64,000 nt of DNA from assembly GCF_001423295.1 (NCBI RefSeq), contig NZ_LMNG01000032.1:124001-188000 (forward strand), given 5' to 3'. A program made the translations under genes and the position numbers. The notes under the pieces are model-generated. The model was not told where the DNA came from. It did not search any database and saw only the letters and a list, made by a program, of their open reading frames with translations. This document shows positions 50,703 to 62,675 of this stretch, one piece after another. Every line of letters begins with the position of its first letter. The stretch's first letter is position 1. This DNA comes from Methylobacterium sp. Leaf112. Lineage in GTDB: Bacteria; Pseudomonadota; Alphaproteobacteria; Rhizobiales; Beijerinckiaceae.

Positions 50703-51647
50703 TCAGCGCATCACCGACAGGCTCGTGAGCCAGAGCCGGTAGAGCCGGGGCCAGAGGGCGACGGACGCCTCGGCGCTGCCGATGCCGAAGCCGTGCCCGC
50801 CGACGGCGAACCGATGATATTCCACCATGACCTTGGCCCCCCGGCACGCCTCGTCGAGGATACGGCTTTGCTGGGGATTGACCACCCGATCGTCGTCCGC
50901 CTGCACGAGAAAGATCGATGGGCAATCGGGGCCGACATGGGTGTGAAGCGACCAGGCCGCGCGCGCCTCCTGCGTCGGCGTCTCTCCGACGAGGGACCGG
51001 CGGGTGTTCGTGGTGTCGAAGGGGGGCTGCAGGCTCACGACGGGATAGATCAGCGCCGCGAAATCAGGCCGCGCCGAGAGTTCGTCGACGGCGTCGACGG
51101 GTGTGTAGGCGCGGAAGGTGGAGCGGGCCGCGACCATGCCGCAGAGGTGGCCACCGGCCGAGAAGCCCATCACGCCGATGCGGCCGGGATCGAGGCCGAA
51201 CCGCTCGGCATTGGCGCGAATCACCCGCAGGGCGCGCTGTCCGTCCTGCATCGCGACGACGGGACCGTCGGCCCAGTTCTCGCTCGGGAGCCGGTACGTC
51301 AGCACGAAGGCCGTGATGCCCTGCGACGCCAAAAGGTAGGCCGCCGGATAGGCCTCCTTCACGAGGCCGATGCGGCGGTACCCGCCGCCGCCCGCGACGA
51401 GCACCGCCGCGCCGCTGGGCTTCTGCGGAAGGAAGACTTCGAGGACCGGGGTGGAAACGTTCGATACCGCGCCGCTGCCATCCTCGACCTGGGGCCCCGA
51501 CGGTCCGCCGCCGCCCGGCGGTAGATCCGGCCAGAGGGTGAGGCGGGCGAGGCCTCCGGCCGCATAAGCCCCCGGAATCAGCGCCGCCGCCGCGCCAAGA
51601 CCCATCATCACGGCACGGCGGCCGGGCCGGGACAGTTCGTTCGCCAC
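50703..51647 (-). CDS. alpha/beta hydrolase (acetyl-esterase-like), exported
   Basis: ~314 residues. Tat- or Sec-like N-terminus (RPGRRAVMMGLGAAAALIPG), then the fold: VLVAGGGGYRRIG oxyanion loop near 90, nucleophile Ser in GVMGFSAGGHLCGM near 165, acid in VQADDDRVVNP, and His in AVGGHGFG. Belongs to the carbohydrate-acetylesterase-like group. GTG 51647 is chosen because GGAGG lies seven bases upstream. Directly precedes the OpgC gene, hinting at paired glycan acylation and deacylation (inference). Confidence 0.86.
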   Translation of the reverse strand: MANELSRPGRRAVMMGLGAAAALIPGAYAAGGLARLTLWPDLPPGGGGPSGPQVEDGSGAVSNVSTPVLEVFLPQKPSGAAVLVAGGGGYRRIGLVKEAYPAAYLLASQGITAFVLTYRLPSENWADGPVVAMQDGQRALRVIRANAERFGLDPGRIGVMGFSAGGHLCGMVAARSTFRAYTPVDAVDELSARPDFAALIYPVVSLQPPFDTTNTRRSLVGETPTQEARAAWSLHTHVGPDCPSIFLVQADDDRVVNPQQSRILDEACRGAKVMVEYHRFAVGGHGFGIGSAEASVALWPRLYRLWLTSLSVMR

Positions 51648-51732
51648 GCAGCCCCTCCGGACGCCCTTGCGCACAAGCAAAGGGGTGGCGCCCGGATTCC
51701 GTTCCATCGGCCCGGCGAACCGGGCCGACACG

Positions 51733-53280
51733 TCAGCGGAAGGCCATCACCAGTGCGCCGACGGCGATGCCCCATAGGGCCAGTGTCGACCAGATGGCGC
51801 GCCGTCTTGTGGCACGCGCGAAGGCGTCGAGGCGGTCGGCATTCCCGGTTCCCGATTCGTCGAGGCGTACGAGGATGCGGCGCAGGCGCTGGGCCAGATC
51901 GGGCAGGTCCGAGATGACGTCGGTCAGCGTCAGGGCTGCGCGCCCCACACCCTCGATGCGGCCCAGTGGGCCGAGATTGCGGGCGATCCAGCTGCGTACC
52001 ACGGGCTCGGCCCCGGTCCACATGTCGAGCTGAGGATCCAGCGAGCGGGCGACGCCCTCCACCACCACCATGGTTTTCTGGAGCATCACCAGCTCCGTGC
52101 GGGTCCGCATGTCGAACAGGGCGGTGATGTCGAACAGCAGGGTCAGCACCTTGGCCATGGAGATCTCGTCGGCCCGGCGCTGATGGATCGGCTCGCCGAT
52201 GGCGCGGATGGCTTGGGCGAAATCGTCCACGGAATGGTGCGCGGGCACGTAGCCGGCCTCGAAATGCACCTGCGCCACGCGCTTGTAGTCGCGCAGGATG
52301 AAGCCGAGCAGGATCTCGGCGAGGAAGCGCCGCTCAGGATGCCCGAGGCGGCCCATGATGCCGAAATCCACCGCTACCAGGGTGCCGGTCGGATCGACGA
52401 ACAGGTTCCCGGGATGCATGTCGGCGTGGAAGAAGCCGTCCCGGATGGCGTGGCGCAGGAACGACTGGATCACCGCGCGTCCGAGCGCCCGCGGGTCGTG
52501 TCCGGCGGCCACGATGGCGGCCCGGTCGTTGAGGCGGATGCCCTCGATCCACTCGCTCGACAGGACGTCGCGGGCGGTGAGTTCCCAATCGGGCCGAGGC
52601 ACCCGGAAATCGGCATCGTCCTTCGTGTTGTGGGCGAGCTCCGACATGGCCGCCGCCTCGAGGCGGAAATCCATCTCCATGGTGACGGAGCGGGCCAGGA
52701 TCTCCACCACCTCGCGCGGGCGCAGGCGCTCGGCTTCCGGCGACAGGGCGTGGACGATGCGGGCGAGGAACCGCATGACTTCCAGATCGCGCTGGAAGCG
52801 CTCGCGCACCCCCGGCCGCATGATCTTGACGGCGAGCACCCGCTCGGCGCCGTCCGGGTCGATGACGTGCGCTTTGTGGACCTGGGCGATGGAGGCCGCC
52901 GCGATGGGCGGGCTGAACGAGACGAACAGGGAGGAAACCGGCTTGCCGAACGCCGCCTCGACGACCTGGAGAGCCACTTCCTGCGGGAAGGGCGGCACCC
53001 GGTCCTGCAGGGTCTCGAGATCGCGCGCGGCATGCATGCCGACGATGTCGGGCCGGGTGGCGAGGAACTGCCCGAACTTGACGTAGGACGGCCCGAGCCG
53101 GGTCAGCGCCCGCTGCAGAGGGGCGGCCCCGGTTCCGAGGCCGCGGCGCTCCAGCATTCGTCCGACCCGGAGGGCGAAGCGCAGGTGAGGCGGCAGGTCG
53201 CGGGAATCGACGAGGGACAGGCCGCCCTCGCGGGCGAGGACGAAACCCACATGGGCGCCGCGGACGAGGGAGCGGAGCAT
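51733..53280 (-). CDS. ubiB: UbiB family kinase-like protein for ubiquinone synthesis
   Basis: ABC1/ADCK atypical kinase fold, 515 residues, needed for aerobic ubiquinone synthesis. KxGQ motif in SYVKFGQFLATRPDIVG near 65, the Ala-rich loop PPIAAASIAQVHKAHV near 125, FHADMHPGNLFVDPTG near 285, and DFGIMGRLG. One or two membrane helices at the C-terminus (RAIWSTLALWGIAVGALVM). ATG 53280; ubiE lies 70 bp upstream on the same strand. Confidence 0.94.
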   Translation of the reverse strand: MLRSLVRGAHVGFVLAREGGLSLVDSRDLPPHLRFALRVGRMLERRGLGTGAAPLQRALTRLGPSYVKFGQFLATRPDIVGMHAARDLETLQDRVPPFPQEVALQVVEAAFGKPVSSLFVSFSPPIAAASIAQVHKAHVIDPDGAERVLAVKIMRPGVRERFQRDLEVMRFLARIVHALSPEAERLRPREVVEILARSVTMEMDFRLEAAAMSELAHNTKDDADFRVPRPDWELTARDVLSSEWIEGIRLNDRAAIVAAGHDPRALGRAVIQSFLRHAIRDGFFHADMHPGNLFVDPTGTLVAVDFGIMGRLGHPERRFLAEILLGFILRDYKRVAQVHFEAGYVPAHHSVDDFAQAIRAIGEPIHQRRADEISMAKVLTLLFDITALFDMRTRTELVMLQKTMVVVEGVARSLDPQLDMWTGAEPVVRSWIARNLGPLGRIEGVGRAALTLTDVISDLPDLAQRLRRILVRLDESGTGNADRLDAFARATRRRAIWSTLALWGIAVGALVMAFR

Positions 53281-53350
53281 CAGGCCATCCGCCGATCTCT
53301 GTCTCGCATCGTCGTTTCCTGGGGGCCGAACGCCGCCCGGCCCGCTGCGC

Positions 53351-54124
53351 TCACGAGACCTTCCAGCCCGAATGGATCGCCACGATGCCGCCCGACAGGG
53401 GCCGGTGGCTCACATGGCGGAAACCGGCGGCCTCGATCATGCCGGAAAAGCGTCCCGGGCTCGGGAACTTGCGGATGGATTCCACGAGGTAGCGGTAGGA
53501 TTCGGCATCGCCCGCCACCTTCGAGCCGAGGCGTGGGATGACGTGGAACGAATAAGCGTCGTAGATCCGGTCGAGGACAGGCAGGTCCACCTTCGAGAAT
53601 TCGAGGCACAGGAAGCGCCCGCCGGGCTTGAGGACCCGGTGGGCTTCCGCCAGGGCGACATCGATACGCGGCACGTTCCGGATGCCGAACGCGATGGTGT
53701 AGGCATCGAACCGCTCCGACGGCAGCGGCAGGGCTTCCGCATTGGCGGTGACGAAGTCGATGCGCCCGGTGAAGCGGTTTCCCGCCCTCTCTGCCCCGAC
53801 GCGCAGCATGGCCTCGTTGATGTCGAGCACGGTGACGTGCGTCGCAGGGCCGCCGGCCTCCAGGGCCCGGAAGGCGATGTCGGCGGTGCCGCCGGCCACG
53901 TCGAGGTGATGGAACGGGCGGTTGCGCGGCGGGCGCAGCATCGAGATGAGCTGCGACTTCCAGGCCCGGTGCAGGCCGCCCGACATGAGGTCGTTCATGA
54001 GGTCGTAGCGCTTCGCGACGGACCGGAACACATCGTCGACGCGCGCCTGCTTCTCGCCGAGCGCCACCTGCTCGAAACCGAAATGCGTGCTCTCGTCGGG
54101 GGGGGAACGCTCGGCGTGACTCAT
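53351..54124 (-). CDS. ubiE: UbiE methyltransferase
   Basis: C-methyltransferase of ubiquinone (and menaquinone) synthesis, ~257 residues. THFGFEQVALGEKQARVDDV, FRSVAKRYDLMNDLMSGGLH, SAM-binding LDVAGGTADIAFRALEAGG near 75-90, and AFGIRNVPRIDVALAEAHRV near 150 are family motifs. ATG 54124 has AGG five bases upstream. Divergent from mutM with a ~106-bp shared promoter region, a layout common in alphaproteobacteria. Confidence 0.96.
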   Translation of the reverse strand: MSHAERSPPDESTHFGFEQVALGEKQARVDDVFRSVAKRYDLMNDLMSGGLHRAWKSQLISMLRPPRNRPFHHLDVAGGTADIAFRALEAGGPATHVTVLDINEAMLRVGAERAGNRFTGRIDFVTANAEALPLPSERFDAYTIAFGIRNVPRIDVALAEAHRVLKPGGRFLCLEFSKVDLPVLDRIYDAYSFHVIPRLGSKVAGDAESYRYLVESIRKFPSPGRFSGMIEAAGFRHVSHRPLSGGIVAIHSGWKVS

Positions 54125-54230
54125 GAACCTCACCTCTCGGGTTGAGCGTCATAGCGAAAGGCGGGGCGGATCGCCATGTTCGCCAGCACCGCATCCCGCC
54201 CAAGTCTTGGACGCCACGCGCCGGAGAGCC

Positions 54231-55175
54231 ATGCCCGAACTGCCCGAAGTCGAGACCGTGCGCCGCGGTCTCGCCCCAGCCATGGTGGGTGCCCGGTTCG
54301 CCCGCGTCACCCTGCGCCGGCCGAACCTGCGCTTTCCCTTCCCCGAAAGCTTCGTCGAGCGTTTGGAGGGACGGACGGTCCTGGCCCTCGACCGGCGGGC
54401 CAAATACCTCGTGGCCGGCCTCGATTCCGGCGAGTCGCTGATTCTTCACCTCGGCATGAGCGGGCGCTTCGACGTGGCGATGCCGGACGGCCGCAATCTC
54501 TCGCCGGGCGATTTCTACCTCGACGGGGCGCAGGGCGCCCCAAAGCACGACCATGTGGTCATGGCCCTGTCGAACGGTGCCACCGTGACCTACAACGACG
54601 CCCGCCGCTTCGGCTTCATGGACCTCGTGCCCAGCGCCGACCTGGCGACATGCCGGCACTTCGCCGCCATGGGTCTCGAACCCTTGAGCGACGCCCTGAC
54701 GCCGGAGGCCGTGGCACGGCTGTTCCGCCACAAGATCACGCCCCTGAAGGCCGCCCTCCTCGATCAGCGCCTCATCGCGGGTCTCGGGAACATCTACGTC
54801 TGCGAAGCCTTGCACCGGGCGGGACTGCACCCGGAAATGCCTGCCGGACGGCTGGCCGGGCCCGATGGACGCCCGTCCTCGAAGGCGCGTCTCCTGGCGA
54901 AGGTCATCCCTCAGGTTCTCACGGAGGCGGTGGCCGCCGGGGGATCCACCTTGCGAGACTATGCACAGACGGACGGAAGTTCCGGCGCGTTCCAGCATGC
55001 GTTTCGCGTGTATGATCGCGCTGGAGAAGCGTGCCGCACGATTGGATGTGGCGGATGCATCGAACGGATCACCCAGTCGGGCCGGTCGACATTCTACTGT
55101 GCGACTTGTCAGCGTCACCCGGAGGGGTTGTCCGGTTCATCGAAAATACCCGTGAAATCCAAGGTCGAGCTTTGA
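54231..55175 (+). CDS. mutM: formamidopyrimidine-DNA glycosylase
   Basis: Removes oxidised purines (8-oxoG) with AP-lyase activity. 314 residues. The mature N-terminal Pro-Glu (MPELPEVETVRRGL), catalytic Lys in LDRRAKYLV near 55, H2TH around KAALLDQRLIAGLGNIYVCE near 180-200, and the zinc finger CRTIGCGGCIERITQSGRST ... CATCQR. A 19-residue tail after the finger is longer than usual. ATG 54231 follows GGAGAG. Confidence 0.96.
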   Translation: MPELPEVETVRRGLAPAMVGARFARVTLRRPNLRFPFPESFVERLEGRTVLALDRRAKYLVAGLDSGESLILHLGMSGRFDVAMPDGRNLSPGDFYLDGAQGAPKHDHVVMALSNGATVTYNDARRFGFMDLVPSADLATCRHFAAMGLEPLSDALTPEAVARLFRHKITPLKAALLDQRLIAGLGNIYVCEALHRAGLHPEMPAGRLAGPDGRPSSKARLLAKVIPQVLTEAVAAGGSTLRDYAQTDGSSGAFQHAFRVYDRAGEACRTIGCGGCIERITQSGRSTFYCATCQRHPEGLSGSSKIPVKSKVEL

Positions 55176-55312
55176 GAACTTGGCTTTTAGCCGCCCTCGT
55201 TCGTCAAGTCTGCGGACGGCGAGGGTTCTGTTAAGGCCCGGTGTCTAATCATCATCAGAGGTCGACCCAGATCCGACCAGTCGCCTAAGACACCGAGGGC
55301 TTCGGAGCACGC

Positions 55313-56737
55313 ATGTACCCACGTCCCGGCAATGAAGCGGAGCGGCTCGCCGCTTTGCATGAACTTGCCATTCTCGACACGCCGCCCGAGGTGCGCTTCG
55401 ACGCCGTCTGCCGCACAGCCTGCGCCTTGTTCGGCCTGCCGATGGCCACCGTCACCCTCGTCGAAGCGGATCGGCAATGGTTCAAGGCGAAGTGCGGCGT
55501 CGGCGGGGAAGGTAGTCCCCGGCAGGATTCGTTTTGCACCTACACGATCCTGACGGACGACGTGCTGGTGGTCGAGGATGCGACAAGGGACCCACGCTTT
55601 TCCGGCAGCCCCCTGGTCACCGGTGGGCCGCAGATCCGTTTCTATGCCGGGGCCCCGATCATTCTGGCGCCCGGCATCCGCATCGGTACCGTCTGCGTCC
55701 TCGGGACCGTTCCGCGCGGGTTCTCCGCCGTGGAGGAGGCGCAACTAGCCGATCTCGCCGCTGTGGTCGCGGCGCAACTGACCCTGCACCGGACCGAAGC
55801 GCGACTGCGCGAGAGCGAGGCGCATTACCGGCTGCTTGCCGAGAACACGTCCGACATGATCGTCCGCTCGGGTCTCGACACCCGCCGCCACTACGTCTCC
55901 CCGGCGTCCCGGACCCTGCTGGGCTACGATCCCGACGAACTCGTCGGAACGATGCCAATGGACCAGATCCATCCCGACGATGCCGAGGGCTACGCACGCG
56001 TCCTGACCACCCTCGGGGAGGGACGGACCGCCCGTGCGGTGACCCGCCAGCGCTACCGCCGCAAGGACGGGTCCTGGGTCTGGGTCGAGGTGACCTTCAA
56101 TCTCACCCGCGATGCCACGGATGGGCACCCGACCGGATACGTCGCGGCCGTACGTGATATCTCCGAACGCGAGGAAGCGGCCCGCCGTATCGGTCACATG
56201 GCCCGGCACGACGCCCTGACGGATCTCGCCAATCGGACCCTGTTCCGGGAGCGCCTGATCGAGGCATTCACAGCGAATCGACGGGGGAAAGATGGGTTTT
56301 CCGTGCTGTATCTGGACCTCGACCGCTTCAAGGCGGTCAACGATGGTCTCGGCCACCAAGCCGGGGACCGGCTCCTGTGCCGGGTCGCCGATCGTCTGAA
56401 GGGGCTCGTCCGGCAGTCGGATACCGTGGCGCGGGTCGGCGGTGACGAGTTCACCGTGATTCAGGCCGGTACGGACAGGCCCGAGGATCCGCAGCAACTC
56501 GCTCAGCGGCTCATCGAGGCCATTCGCCAACCGATCGACCTCGACGGCGAACGAGTGATCGTGGGGGCCAGCGTCGGAATCGCCCGGGCTCCGCAGGATG
56601 GCGGAGACGCCGACACCCTGTGCCGGCACGCCGATCTCGCCCTGTATCGTGCAAAGGCAGCCGGACGGAACACCTTCCGGTGCTACGAGCCGGGGATGCG
56701 TTTCGACCGCGCGATCAGGACCCGCGCGGCCGGATAG
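55313..56737 (+). CDS. GAF-PAS-GGDEF diguanylate cyclase
   Basis: 474 residues, no membrane segment. GAF domain ~20-160 (FCTYTILTDDVLVVEDATRD, RFYAGAPIIL), PAS plus PAC ~165-295 (YRLLAENTSDMIVR, then YRRKDGSWVWVEVTFN), GGDEF ~300-465 (DALTDLANRTLFRERL, ARVGGDEFTVI). The active-site GGDEF is intact and an RxxD inhibitory site (RQSD) lies five residues before it, so it should make c-di-GMP with product feedback. Probably links a cytosolic signal to motility or adhesion. Confidence 0.92.
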   Translation: MYPRPGNEAERLAALHELAILDTPPEVRFDAVCRTACALFGLPMATVTLVEADRQWFKAKCGVGGEGSPRQDSFCTYTILTDDVLVVEDATRDPRFSGSPLVTGGPQIRFYAGAPIILAPGIRIGTVCVLGTVPRGFSAVEEAQLADLAAVVAAQLTLHRTEARLRESEAHYRLLAENTSDMIVRSGLDTRRHYVSPASRTLLGYDPDELVGTMPMDQIHPDDAEGYARVLTTLGEGRTARAVTRQRYRRKDGSWVWVEVTFNLTRDATDGHPTGYVAAVRDISEREEAARRIGHMARHDALTDLANRTLFRERLIEAFTANRRGKDGFSVLYLDLDRFKAVNDGLGHQAGDRLLCRVADRLKGLVRQSDTVARVGGDEFTVIQAGTDRPEDPQQLAQRLIEAIRQPIDLDGERVIVGASVGIARAPQDGGDADTLCRHADLALYRAKAAGRNTFRCYEPGMRFDRAIRTRAAG

Positions 56738-56774
56738 GGGTGTCTTGCCGGCGCCCGATGGGCGCCGGATGCCG

Positions 56775-57527
56775 CTACCACCCTCGGGTATCCTCGCCCG
56801 TTGGGCGCCGGCCCTGCGGCGTCAGACGATCGATCACCTGCGGCAAAGCTTGCGCCAGCTGCGACAGGAGATCGTCGCGTTGCAGGCCGGTGCGCTGCTC
56901 GAGGGCATCGACGGTGTCGGGACCGAGGGCGTCCGCGAGTTGTCGGGGCTGGACCGGACGGTTCTCACCAGGGCCAATCCAGGATTCGATCATGTCGCCG
57001 AGACCACCGCGCTGGAACCGGTCGATCAGTCCGTCGAGGCCGGTCTCACCGTCACCAGGCTCGCGGTCGAGCCGGGCGTAGGGGCCGGCACCCGGATCGC
57101 GCTCGGTCGTTCCACCGCCGCCATCTGCCGTACCCCGCTCCCCCGGTCCATCGAGCATCCCCGAGAGATCGCTGAAATCACCCTCCTGGCGGCCGCGCGG
57201 CTCGGCACCGCCCCCCCGGTCATACTCTCGTCCGCGATCGTGCGCGAAGCCGCCGAGATCACCCTCGTCGTAGCCGCCGGGGGCCTGCCCGCCCGACCCA
57301 TGCCCGCCTTGGGAATCATCACGGTGGGGGCGGCCGCCGCCGCCCAGAAGATCGCCGAGGCCCCCGGCGCCCTTGGACATCAGGAGCATCAGGAGGGCCT
57401 GGACGATGGGCGAGAGATTGCCCATGCCGCCACCGGCTCCGCCGCCCTGCCCGCGGCCCTGTTCGGGTCTGCCGCCGCCCAGAACCTGTCCGAGAACGCC
57501 GCCAATGACTTGATCGAGGAGGCCCAT
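56775..57527 (-). CDS. YidB family (DUF937) protein
   Basis: ~250 residues. MGLLDQVIGGVLGQVLGGG at the start, a short hydrophobic segment (IVQALLMLLMSKGAGGLGDL), a long Gly/Asp/Arg-rich disordered middle (~70-170), and the C-terminal DUF937/YidB block FQRGGLGDMIESWIGPGENR, ALGPDTVDALEQRTGLQRDD, LLSQLAQALPQVIDRLTPQG. Function unknown. ATG 57527 follows GGGAGA. Confidence 0.88.
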   Translation of the reverse strand: MGLLDQVIGGVLGQVLGGGRPEQGRGQGGGAGGGMGNLSPIVQALLMLLMSKGAGGLGDLLGGGGRPHRDDSQGGHGSGGQAPGGYDEGDLGGFAHDRGREYDRGGGAEPRGRQEGDFSDLSGMLDGPGERGTADGGGGTTERDPGAGPYARLDREPGDGETGLDGLIDRFQRGGLGDMIESWIGPGENRPVQPRQLADALGPDTVDALEQRTGLQRDDLLSQLAQALPQVIDRLTPQGRRPTGEDTRGW

Positions 57528-57561
57528 GATCGTTTCTCCCGTGCTGCGTGGACGTGTCGAC

Positions 57562-57918
57562 CTACCGTTGTTGGCTGCCGCCGGTGGCGGCGCGGTCCCG
57601 GTCGGGCAAGTGATCGAGGGGATTGGTCCGCTTTCCGCTCGATCCGACGACCGCGGCCGAGTGGTCGATGGCCTTCGGCGGCGAGACCTGTCCGGTGGGC
57701 CGCTCCGCCGCGCGGGCATCGCGTGACGGCAGCGTAGCGGGAGTGGGCTGATCGTTGGGGTTGGCGACCGACTGTGCCACGGCGGGCTGGCCGCCGAGGG
57801 GCGTGATGAGCATGCCGAAGGCGGCCGAGACGGCGAGGCCGGCAACGAACAGGCCGGTCGCCGCGGTGCCGGCGCGGGGCCGCAGGGCATGGCGCCGGCG
57901 GGCGGAGGTGGTGGTCAT
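57562..57918 (-). CDS. secreted or membrane-anchored hypothetical protein
   Basis: 118 residues. Arg-rich N-terminus, one hydrophobic segment (ATGLFVAGLAVSAAFGMLIT) and a polar, Pro-rich tail with no Cys. Either a signal peptide (cleavage after AVAQ) or an anchor. Family not recognised. GGAG lies before ATG 57918. 34 bp before the YidB-like gene on the same strand, so probably co-transcribed. Confidence 0.62.
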   Translation of the reverse strand: MTTTSARRRHALRPRAGTAATGLFVAGLAVSAAFGMLITPLGGQPAVAQSVANPNDQPTPATLPSRDARAAERPTGQVSPPKAIDHSAAVVGSSGKRTNPLDHLPDRDRAATGGSQQR

Positions 57919-58019
57919 GATCAAGACGATCTCCGTGGGAGGACGGGCTCGGCGCCTGCGCGGGGGCGCCATCTGCTGCACCAAGCCCGGCCGGGCCGGG
58001 CTGGTTCCCCTCCCCCGCT

Positions 58020-60752
<2,733 letters not shown>

Positions 60753-60925
60753 GGATGAGATATGGGCCTTTCGACGGGGGCCGGGAAGGGTTCGCGCCCC
60801 GATGGCATCTCCACCGCAGCGTTCGCCCCTGCAACGCGCACATGGCTCACGTGCGCGGGCGAACGGCCCGCCGTCGAAACCGTTGATCCGGCGGGCCGCC
60901 TTCACGGCCATGGAGCAGTGAGTTC

Positions 60926-61984
60926 ATGACCGGAACGGCCCTCATCGCCGGTGTCAGCGGCATCGTCGGCAACAACCTCGCCCGCCACCTCGTCGAAACC
61001 GGCTGGGACGTTCACGGCCTTGCCCGCCGGCCCGTGCAGAGCTCAGGCGTCACCCCGGTCGCGGCCGACCTCACCGATCCGGACGCCTTGAGAGCGGCCC
61101 TGGCCGAGATACGCCCGACTAACGTCTTCATCACCACCTGGATGCGGCAGGAGACCGAAGCCGAGAACTGTCGGGTCAACGGCGCCATGGTCCGCAACCT
61201 TCTCGGCTCCCTCGACCACGCACCCCTGGCGCACGTCGCCCTGGTGACGGGGTTGAAGCACTATCTCGGCCCGTTCGAGGCCTACGGGAAGGGCGCCCTG
61301 CCCCAGACCCCGTTCCGCGAGGATCAGGATCGCCTGCCCGTCGAGAATTTCTACTATGTGCAGGAAGACGAAGTCTTTGCCGCCGCTGCCCGGCGTGGCT
61401 TCACCTGGAGCGTGCACCGGCCGCACACCATCATCGGCTATGCGCTGGGCAACGCCATGAACATGGGCGTGACGCTGGCCTGCTACGCCACCCTGTGCCG
61501 TGAGACCGGACGGCCGTTCGTGTTTCCGGGCTCGGCCCAGCAATGGAACGGGCTCACCGACGTGACCGATGCGCGCCTGCTTGCCCGCCACCTCGCTTGG
61601 GCCTCGACCACCCGGGCTGCCGCCGACACGGCATTCAACGTCGTCGACGGCGATGTCTTCCGGTGGTCGTGGATGTGGAGCCGCATCGCGGAGTGGTTCG
61701 GCGTTCAGCCGGCGCCCTATTCCGGCGAGGCGATGCCCCTTGAGCAGCAGATGTCGGGTGCGGCCCCCCTGTGGCGCGAACTTGCTGCCCGGCACGGGCT
61801 CGTCGAGCCGGATCTCGACCGCCTCGCCTCGCCCTGGCACACGGATGCCGACCTTGGCCGGCCCATCGAGGTCGTCACCGACATGAGCCGCAGCCGCCGC
61901 CTCGGCTTCCTCGACTACCAGCCCAGCGACGACGCCTTCTTCGACCTGTTCTCGCGGCTCCGGGCCGAGCGGGTGATCCCGTAG
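60926..61984 (+). CDS. PRISE-like short-chain reductase (progesterone 5-beta-reductase/iridoid synthase family)
   Basis: ~352-residue atypical SDR. NADPH motif GVSGIVGNNLARHLVE at 9-24, as in plant P5betaR (GVTGIVGNSL). FITTWMRQETEAENCRVN near 69-86, and NFYYVQEDEVFAAA near 140 that contains the family's NFYY motif with the catalytic Tyr. YALGNAMNMGVTLACYATLC and FVFPGSAQQWNGLTDVTDAR follow. Plant homologues reduce enones by 1,4-addition; the bacterial substrate is unknown. Divergent from uvrB. Confidence 0.88.
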   Translation: MTGTALIAGVSGIVGNNLARHLVETGWDVHGLARRPVQSSGVTPVAADLTDPDALRAALAEIRPTNVFITTWMRQETEAENCRVNGAMVRNLLGSLDHAPLAHVALVTGLKHYLGPFEAYGKGALPQTPFREDQDRLPVENFYYVQEDEVFAAAARRGFTWSVHRPHTIIGYALGNAMNMGVTLACYATLCRETGRPFVFPGSAQQWNGLTDVTDARLLARHLAWASTTRAAADTAFNVVDGDVFRWSWMWSRIAEWFGVQPAPYSGEAMPLEQQMSGAAPLWRELAARHGLVEPDLDRLASPWHTDADLGRPIEVVTDMSRSRRLGFLDYQPSDDAFFDLFSRLRAERVIP

Positions 61985-62065
61985 GTGACCGGAACACCGT
62001 CCCCGGCTGGACAGGCCGGGGCTCGGGACCCAGATCACGCTGGACACGAGACCGGACGGACCCCG

Positions 62066-62599
62066 ATGCAGCCTCAGACCCCCGCAAAGCCCGAACTCGA
62101 CGACGCCACCCTCGCCTTCGCCGGGAAGGTGTTTCAGTTCGCCCGTCTGGGCCATGCCCGGGAACTCGCCGAGTTGTTCGGTCAGGGCATGCCGGCGAAC
62201 CTGCGCAACGACAAAGGCGACAGCCTGCTCATGCTCGCCGCCTATAACGGCCAGGCCGAGGCTGCGCAGGCGATCCTCGAACATGGCGGCGACCCGGAAC
62301 TCGCCAACGACCGGGGCCAGACGCCCCTGGCCGGGGCCGCGTTCAAAGGCGATATCGCCATGACCGAATTGCTCCTCGCACACGGTGCCCTCGTGGACGG
62401 CACCGGCGACGGTACCCGCACGGCCCTGATGACGGCCGCGATGTTCGACCGCGTCGCGATCATCGACCTGCTCTTAGCCCATGGCGCCGACCCGGACCGG
62501 CGCGACGGGGCCGGGCTCACCGCCGCCGAGATGGCCCAGTCCATGGGGGCGACCCAGGCCCCCGCCCGTCTCGCGCAGGCGCCCAGGCCCCCGGCCTGA
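62066..62599 (+). CDS. ankyrin-repeat protein
   Basis: 177 residues, no signal peptide. Three to four ankyrin repeats at ~45-150 (NDKGDSLLMLAAYNGQAEAA, NDRGQTPLAGAAFKGDIAMT, GTRTALMTAAMFDRVAIIDL LLAHGADPDRRD split). Cytoplasmic protein-protein adaptor; partner unknown. 82 bp after the PRISE-like gene and 76 bp before coaBC, all on the plus strand. Confidence 0.9.
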   Translation: MQPQTPAKPELDDATLAFAGKVFQFARLGHARELAELFGQGMPANLRNDKGDSLLMLAAYNGQAEAAQAILEHGGDPELANDRGQTPLAGAAFKGDIAMTELLLAHGALVDGTGDGTRTALMTAAMFDRVAIIDLLLAHGADPDRRDGAGLTAAEMAQSMGATQAPARLAQAPRPPA

Positions 62600-62675
62600 G
62601 GTAGCCTGCGTTCGGGGCGGTTCGGGTGTATGGAGCGCATCGGGCTCCGGCCCGCGCCCGGCCCATGAGTGTCCC

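Noticed and set aside
60836..60856. GCGCAC-N9-GTGCGC inverted repeat between uvrB and the reductase gene
   Set aside because: Short GC-rich palindromes are expected by chance at this base composition; no second line of support, and no LexA-type box was seen there.
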